The notes beneath the pieces were generated by a model that was given only the letters and a program-made list of their open reading frames with translations, did not search any database and had not been told where the DNA came from. From assembly GCF_014648095.1 (NCBI RefSeq), contig NZ_BMQL01000032.1:1-49499 (forward strand): 49,499 bases of DNA, given 5' to 3'. This document shows, in pieces, positions 45,592 to 49,499 of this stretch. The position numbers and the translations under genes were made by a program. This DNA comes from Deinococcus ruber. GTDB taxonomy: Bacteria; Deinococcota; Deinococci; Deinococcales; Deinococcaceae. The stretch's first letter is position 1, and every line of letters starts with the position of its first letter.

Positions 45592-46596
45592 ATGTCGAAC
45601 GCCACGCACCGTTCACCCCTTGAGGCAACAGATAGCACGCCGTCTGCGCTGGGCGGCGTCCAGCAGATCGCGCCCGGCGTGGTGCGGATTCGTCTGCCGC
45701 TGTCCAACGCGTTCCTGCTGGGCGATCCGGGCGGCCCCTGGGTTCTGATCGACGCGGGCACACCGGGAAGTGCCGGAATGATCCTGCGAGCTGCCGAGCA
45801 GCGGTTCGGAACAGACGCAGCGCCTCAGGCCATCGTGCTGACGCATGGACATCTCGACCACATCGGCGCACTCCACGCCCTCCTGCACCGCTGGCCCGGC
45901 GTCGCCGTGTATGCACACGCACTGGAGCAACCGTATCTGACCGGCCAGAGCGCGTATCCTCCCCCCGATCCGACCGTGGGCGGCAGTATGAGTGCGCTGT
46001 CGCCGCTCTTTCTCCCCGGCCCCTTCGACTTCCGGCCACACATTCACGTCCTGCCGTGGCCGCCCGGTGCAGCAGCGCTGGAGGGGTGGGAAGTGGTGAA
46101 TACTCCAGGACATGCCCCCGGTCACATCTCGCTGTGGCGTCCGGCTGACCGCACGCTGATCGCTGGCGACGCCTTTGTGACCACTGTGCAGGAATCTCTG
46201 CCTGCTGCCCTGTCTCTCAGGCCGCGCACGGTGCACCGACCCCCGGCCTATTACACGCCCGACTGGGAGGCCGCCCGTGTCAGCGTCGAGCGCCTGGCGG
46301 CTCTAAATCCACAGATCGCTGTTACCGGGCATGGCGATCCGCTGGAAGGTCAGGTGCTGACACAGGAACTCGAACAGCTCGCGGCACACTTCGATGAGGT
46401 GGCGCGGCCAGCCCAGGGGCGTTATGGAGCACGCCCCGCCGTGACGTCGCGGGACGGAGTTCTGACCTTACCCCCGCTGACGGCCAGGGGGCAGGCACTC
46501 CGGTGGACAGGAATAGGCCTGCTGTTACTGCTGCTGCTCCGGCTGGCGCTGCACTTCAGGTCTGACGATCAGGGCAGTGTAAATCCACCTGAGTGA
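45592..46596 (+). CDS. MBL-fold metallo-hydrolase with C-terminal membrane helix
   Basis: This 334-residue protein has the metallo-beta-lactamase motif 'THGHLDHIGAL' (His85, His87, Asp89, His90), then the later metal ligands in 'NTPGHAPGHISLW' and 'LIAGDAFV', and a late 'VTGHGDPLEG'. Such enzymes bind two zinc or iron ions and hydrolyse esters, thioesters or phosphodiesters. A hydrophobic helix of about 18 residues near the end ('WTGIGLLLLLLLRLALHF') is unusual and would anchor the protein to the membrane with the catalytic domain on the cytoplasmic side. The ATG at 45592 has a GGAG only three or four bases upstream. It converges with the SDR gene. Confidence 0.88.
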   Translation: MSNATHRSPLEATDSTPSALGGVQQIAPGVVRIRLPLSNAFLLGDPGGPWVLIDAGTPGSAGMILRAAEQRFGTDAAPQAIVLTHGHLDHIGALHALLHRWPGVAVYAHALEQPYLTGQSAYPPPDPTVGGSMSALSPLFLPGPFDFRPHIHVLPWPPGAAALEGWEVVNTPGHAPGHISLWRPADRTLIAGDAFVTTVQESLPAALSLRPRTVHRPPAYYTPDWEAARVSVERLAALNPQIAVTGHGDPLEGQVLTQELEQLAAHFDEVARPAQGRYGARPAVTSRDGVLTLPPLTARGQALRWTGIGLLLLLLLRLALHFRSDDQGSVNPPE

Positions 46597-46661
46597 CGTT
46601 GATATCTCAGGGCAGGCGTCCGATTTCCGTAGTCTGCCAGAGCTTCAGGTGGGCTTGCGTC

Positions 46662-47399
46662 TTACCAGGGAATTTCACCCGTCTGCGGATTGTATTCCTC
46701 GCTGATAAATCTCCCGGTTGGGCCGTCGTTGTCGAGCATGGCATATTTTGCGATGCGTGCGCCCGCTTCCTCGACTGTTCCTGTTCCGCGGTGATTGTTG
46801 AAATCGGTTGCGACAAAACCAGGATCGACTGCATTGACTTTGAAGGCTGTATCACGAAGTTCGTAAGCCAGATCAATGGTGTACATGTTCAGTGCTGCTT
46901 TGGATGGATGATAGACAGCGCCTTTGTGGTGGTAATACCTGTAATTCGGGTCGGTATGAAGGGTAAGTGACCCCTGACTCGACGAAACATTCACGATACG
47001 GGGCTGCGGCGAAGCTTGCAGAAGATCGATAAACGCCTGCGTGACCCGCACCACACCGAAGACATTGGTTTCAAAGACCTGCCGAAACGCTTCAATACTC
47101 GCTCCGAGCGCATTTTGCGGCATGCCACCACTGATGCCAGCATTGTTGATCAGAACGTCCAGAACCTCGGTTTGCTGGCCGACCTCAATCCGTGCGGCTT
47201 TTACCGAAGCCGAGTCGCTGACGTCCATCTGAATGGCCTCGACAGCAGTCAGTCCCTCGGCCCTGAGCGTGTCCACAGCCCTGAGACCGGCGTTCAGATC
47301 GCGGCTGCCGAGGTAGACGTGATAGCCATGCCGAAGCAGCAGCCGAGCTGTTTCAAATCCGATACCCTTATTTGCACCCGTGATCAAGGCTGATTTCAT
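46662..47399 (-). CDS. Short-chain dehydrogenase/reductase
   Basis: This 245-residue protein shows the SDR cofactor motif 'TGANKGIG' (residues 7-14), 'INNAGISGG', the catalytic Ser in 'NVSSSQGS' and Tyr-x-x-x-Lys in 'VYHPSKAALNMYTIDLA'. An Arg after the first strand ('LGSRDLNAG') suggests NADPH use. The C-terminal 'TGRFISEEYNPQTGEIPW' is frequent in bacterial carbonyl-reductase-like SDRs. GGAGG lies six bases before the ATG. It is divergent from a TetR regulator and its promoter contains two operator-like palindromes, so it is probably repressed by that regulator. Confidence 0.94.
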   Translation of the reverse strand: MKSALITGANKGIGFETARLLLRHGYHVYLGSRDLNAGLRAVDTLRAEGLTAVEAIQMDVSDSASVKAARIEVGQQTEVLDVLINNAGISGGMPQNALGASIEAFRQVFETNVFGVVRVTQAFIDLLQASPQPRIVNVSSSQGSLTLHTDPNYRYYHHKGAVYHPSKAALNMYTIDLAYELRDTAFKVNAVDPGFVATDFNNHRGTGTVEEAGARIAKYAMLDNDGPTGRFISEEYNPQTGEIPW

Positions 47400-47479
47400 C
47401 TGTCCTCCAGAAAGTAAACACGCAGAAAGCGGAGACGCTCCAGGAAGCCTCTGCCGAACTGTGATACGTTGAGCGATGC

Positions 47480-47492
47480 GGAACGTTGTTCC
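47480..47492. promoter_or_regulatory. TetR-type operator O1
   Basis: GGAACGTTGTTCC is a perfect 5-3-5 palindrome lying just downstream of the SDR -10 box, over the expected transcription start. Confidence 0.7.
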
Positions 47493-47495
47493 ACT

Positions 47496-47524
47496 AACAT
47501 ACGGAGCGACGTTCCATCTGTCAA
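47496..47524 (-). promoter_or_regulatory. SDR promoter (sigma-70 type)
   Basis: On the minus strand TTGACA (47519-47524) is followed after exactly 17 bp by TATGTT (47496-47501). O2 lies in the spacer and O1 beyond the -10 box. Confidence 0.75.
47503..47515. promoter_or_regulatory. TetR-type operator O2
   Basis: GGAGCGACGTTCC has the same shape as O1 with one arm mismatch, 23 bp away. It falls inside the spacer between the SDR -35 and -10 boxes. Confidence 0.65.
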
Positions 47525-47540
47525 GCGAAGGAGCAAGGCC

Positions 47541-48194
47541 ATGAGAAAGCAGCAATCCGTCCCGAATACCGAGCCAGACACCGTGATTCCGACAGGGACC
47601 CTGACCCAAACAGGCACCTTAGAGGCATCCGGGACGCGGCCAAAGCGGGTTGACGCCCAGCGAAACGAACAGACGCTTCTTGACGCGGCTGCTGCGCTTT
47701 TCGTCAGTGACGGGGTCGAAGTCGCGGTGCGTGATATCGCGGCCAGAGCTGGCGTCGGGATGGGTACCCTTTACCGACATTTTCCGACCCGTGCCGATCT
47801 GATCATCGCCGTGTACCGCCATCAGGTCGAGGCGTGTGCCGACGCTGGCCCGCTGCTTCTAGCGAGCAGCGCCACGCCCCACGCGGCCTTGAGACAATGG
47901 ATTCACCTTTTCGTAGATTTTCTGGTTACCAAACATGGCCTTGCAGCCGCGATGCAGTCGGACAAGGCAGGGTTTGACACGCTGCACAGCTATTTTCTGG
48001 ACCGGCTGGTACCGACCTGTGCACAGCTGCTGAGCGCCGCCGCCGAAGCGGGCGAGATCTGTGCCGATATAGAGGCCGTCGAACTGATGTGGGGCATCGG
48101 CAGTCTGTGTGCCGGTGCTCCCAATGCCCCCCGTACCAATGCCCGTCGGCTGGTCGATCTGCTCATCAACGGCCTGCGCCAGAGTTCCGAATGA
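47541..48194 (+). CDS. TetR-family transcriptional repressor
   Basis: This 217-residue regulator has a helix-turn-helix at about residues 55-80 ('VRDIAARAGVGMGTLYRHFPTRADLI'), the standard TetR pattern, followed by an all-helical ligand domain ending 'TNARRLVDLLINGLRQSS'. An unusual Thr/Pro-rich N-terminal extension of about 35 residues precedes the DNA-binding domain. AAGGAG is upstream of the ATG at 47541. It is divergent from the SDR gene, and the shared region carries two palindromes expected to be its operators. The inducer is unknown, perhaps the SDR substrate. Confidence 0.93.
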   Translation: MRKQQSVPNTEPDTVIPTGTLTQTGTLEASGTRPKRVDAQRNEQTLLDAAAALFVSDGVEVAVRDIAARAGVGMGTLYRHFPTRADLIIAVYRHQVEACADAGPLLLASSATPHAALRQWIHLFVDFLVTKHGLAAAMQSDKAGFDTLHSYFLDRLVPTCAQLLSAAAEAGEICADIEAVELMWGIGSLCAGAPNAPRTNARRLVDLLINGLRQSSE

Positions 48195-48213
48195 CTTAAA
48201 CGGTCATTCGGAA
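48185..48213 (+). terminator. Hairpin over the TetR stop codon
   Basis: An 11-bp perfect stem (48185-48195 with 48203-48213) with a 7-nt loop includes the stop codon. No U-tract follows. Confidence 0.4.
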
Positions 48214-48607
48214 CCGTCGCCTGAGAACCATCAACGCACTGAAACCTCGGTGCCCTTTACCTTTTCTTTATCTGACATATAGAAGTTCATCTAATGGGGG
48301 TAGTGCAGACAATACTAAACGCCGAACGCGTCTGACCACACCTAGTCAGTCAGCAGGCTCACTTCTGCAAAGTTCTTCGCGAGAGCAGATAAAGTACATA
48401 TCGGACGATGTAATAAACAAAGATTTTCTTTTTATCACTAATGATAAAGAAAACGTAGAGGAAACGTCGCGATACACACTGAGGAGAATCTGGGCGGCTC
48501 ATACAGGATGAGCTTCATACTCATCGTCCATCAGAAATACCACGCTTCCTTTATAGAAGCCATGTTGCACTTACCAAGACAGACCACAGACCGGGCAAGA
48601 TAAGCGG
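48195..48607. other. AT-richer intergenic region upstream of the GGDEF gene
   Basis: This 413-bp stretch has clearly lower GC than its surroundings. It contains an imperfect inverted repeat near 48424-48455 (TTTTCTTTTTATCA with TGATAAAGAAAA). No gene is supported. It may hold the GGDEF promoter or be foreign or decayed DNA. Confidence 0.45.
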
Positions 48608-49435
48608 ATGTGGAGTGTGGCAGACCATGAAACGTTGCTGTTGGCCCTGGCGGTAGCCGACTCGCAGCAAACGCTGCTGGATCAGCTTGTGAAAGGTTCT
48701 GCCAGAGCACTGACAGGTGTGACGCTGTGGCGTCAGGAGGAAGGCACCCTGGCGCTTCAGGGATGGTCCGGCACTGCGCAAGATGAGGGCACTCCTGTTC
48801 CCCTGCCCGGTGCGCCGAAGTATCTGCTGGGCTGGACGCCCGATGCCCCCTTACCCGCTTCGGTACAGGCAATGCTCGGATTGAGACTGCTGTATCTGGA
48901 CGCCCTTCATGAAAAGCTGCATCTAAATGATCAGCTCTCGATTCTGCATCACGCGGCGCTGACCGACCCCCTGACGGGGCTGGATAATCGCCGTGCCTTC
49001 GACAGGCATCTCGAAGCAGTAGAAGACACTCACGAAGACTACGTCGTGGTTTTCATTGATCTCAACGGCTTCAAAGCACTAAACGACAAGTTCGGGCACG
49101 CGCTAGGCGATTCGCTCCTTCGCGGGTACGGCGTGTGGCTTTCTCGTGTCACACACGAACGTGCTCAGGTCTACCGCCTGGGAGGCGACGAATTCGTCGT
49201 GCTGCTGCGCCACACGCCCATGTCGCCTGAAGCCTTTATGGTGTGGGCGATGGACCGCTTGCAGGTTCCATTTGTAGATGGGGTAAGTGCAGCGATCGGG
49301 ATCGCGTGGCGACATGAGTGTGACAGTGTCCGGGCTCTGTTGAGTCTGGCAGATGAACGCATGTATGCCGCTAAAAAAGCGGAGTTGACCTCGCCTGAAA
49401 TAATGCACCGCCGGCGCTTCCGCGACCTCCGTTAA
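48608..49435 (+). CDS. GGDEF-domain diguanylate cyclase
   Basis: This 275-residue protein has a short GAF-like or unassigned N-terminal part (about residues 1-105) and a GGDEF domain with the expected 'LTDPLTGLDNRRAFDRHL', 'VFIDLNGFKALNDKFGHALGD' and the intact active site 'RLGGDEFVVL'. The catalytic residues for making cyclic-di-GMP are present. No RxxD inhibitory site is obvious. The ATG at 48608 lacks a clear Shine-Dalgarno. It is one of two GGDEF proteins in the last 8 kb. Confidence 0.9.
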   Translation: MWSVADHETLLLALAVADSQQTLLDQLVKGSARALTGVTLWRQEEGTLALQGWSGTAQDEGTPVPLPGAPKYLLGWTPDAPLPASVQAMLGLRLLYLDALHEKLHLNDQLSILHHAALTDPLTGLDNRRAFDRHLEAVEDTHEDYVVVFIDLNGFKALNDKFGHALGDSLLRGYGVWLSRVTHERAQVYRLGGDEFVVLLRHTPMSPEAFMVWAMDRLQVPFVDGVSAAIGIAWRHECDSVRALLSLADERMYAAKKAELTSPEIMHRRRFRDLR

Positions 49436-49487
49436 CACTCTGATACGGAATCGAATTAAAGATTAGAGCTCAGGCAGCGGGGAGCCA

Positions 49488-49499
49488 ATGGAAGCTGGT
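49488..49499 (+). CDS. Possible start of a gene cut by the window edge
   Basis: An ATG at 49488 preceded by GGGGAG (spacing 3) begins a frame that runs off the end. Four codons are too few to identify anything. Confidence 0.15.

Overview
The window is a high-GC, gene-dense stretch of a bacterial chromosome or large replicon. The gene content suggests a Deinococcus-type organism: multi-GAF and multi-PAS kinases, an AfsR/SARP-like ATPase-TPR regulator, a GH63-like glucosidase, FG-GAP metalloprotease, a pncB/nadE pair, and several starts that sit 5-6 nt behind a TANNNT box with no Shine-Dalgarno. The genus is an inference from style and protein families; no rRNA or other marker gene lies here. 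I see no rRNA, tRNA, CRISPR array, prophage or replication origin.

Layout. 1-2.4 kb is a decayed zone: the C-terminal end of an acyltransferase, a dead IS5-family element with well preserved 27-bp ends, and the C-terminal end of a TetR regulator. 2.4-6.0 kb holds an aldo/keto reductase divergent from a phosphodiesterase-type lipoprotein and a translationally coupled secreted protein, closed by a strong hairpin terminator. 6.05-8.5 kb is a divergent NAD pair (pncB, nadE). 8.7-10.9 kb holds two more aldo/keto reductases, one DkgB-like. 11.17-17.0 kb is an iron(III)-siderophore uptake operon: SBP1, a thioredoxin-like [2Fe-2S] protein, permease 1, SBP2, permease 2, ATPase. 17.0-19.75 kb is a large GH63-like glucosidase on the minus strand. 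19.85-22.1 kb is a small exported redox-looking group (Tat-type Rieske protein, unknown secreted protein, truncated DM13 domain). 22.5-24.6 kb has a beta-propeller lipoprotein and a SnoaL-like protein. 24.86-30.35 kb encodes two very large orphan sensor histidine kinases. 30.4-32.2 kb is a secreted metzincin with FG-GAP repeats, divergent from a 1037-residue ATPase/TPR/SARP regulator, a small zinc-ribbon protein and a 739-residue lipoprotein (32.5-38.3 kb). 38.65-41.3 kb has an alpha/beta hydrolase and a CPA1 Na+/H+ antiporter. 41.3-44.5 kb encodes a 1053-residue GAF-GGDEF-GAF-HD-GYP protein with a tandem 17-bp repeat upstream. 44.9-49.4 kb has a winged-helix-like protein, an MBL-fold protein with a C-terminal membrane helix, a divergent SDR/TetR pair with a clear double operator, and a GGDEF protein behind an AT-richer upstream region.

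How the genes fit together. The clearest functional unit is the iron operon, whose embedded Cys2/His2 [2Fe-2S] protein is a good candidate for the step that reduces the imported ferric siderophore. The most legible regulatory circuit is the TetR/SDR intergenic region, where one operator lies between the -35 and -10 boxes of the SDR promoter and a second covers its likely transcription start. Much of the rest is sensing and signalling (two histidine kinases, two GGDEF proteins, one HD-GYP, one SARP regulator) and exported proteins of unknown or hydrolytic role.
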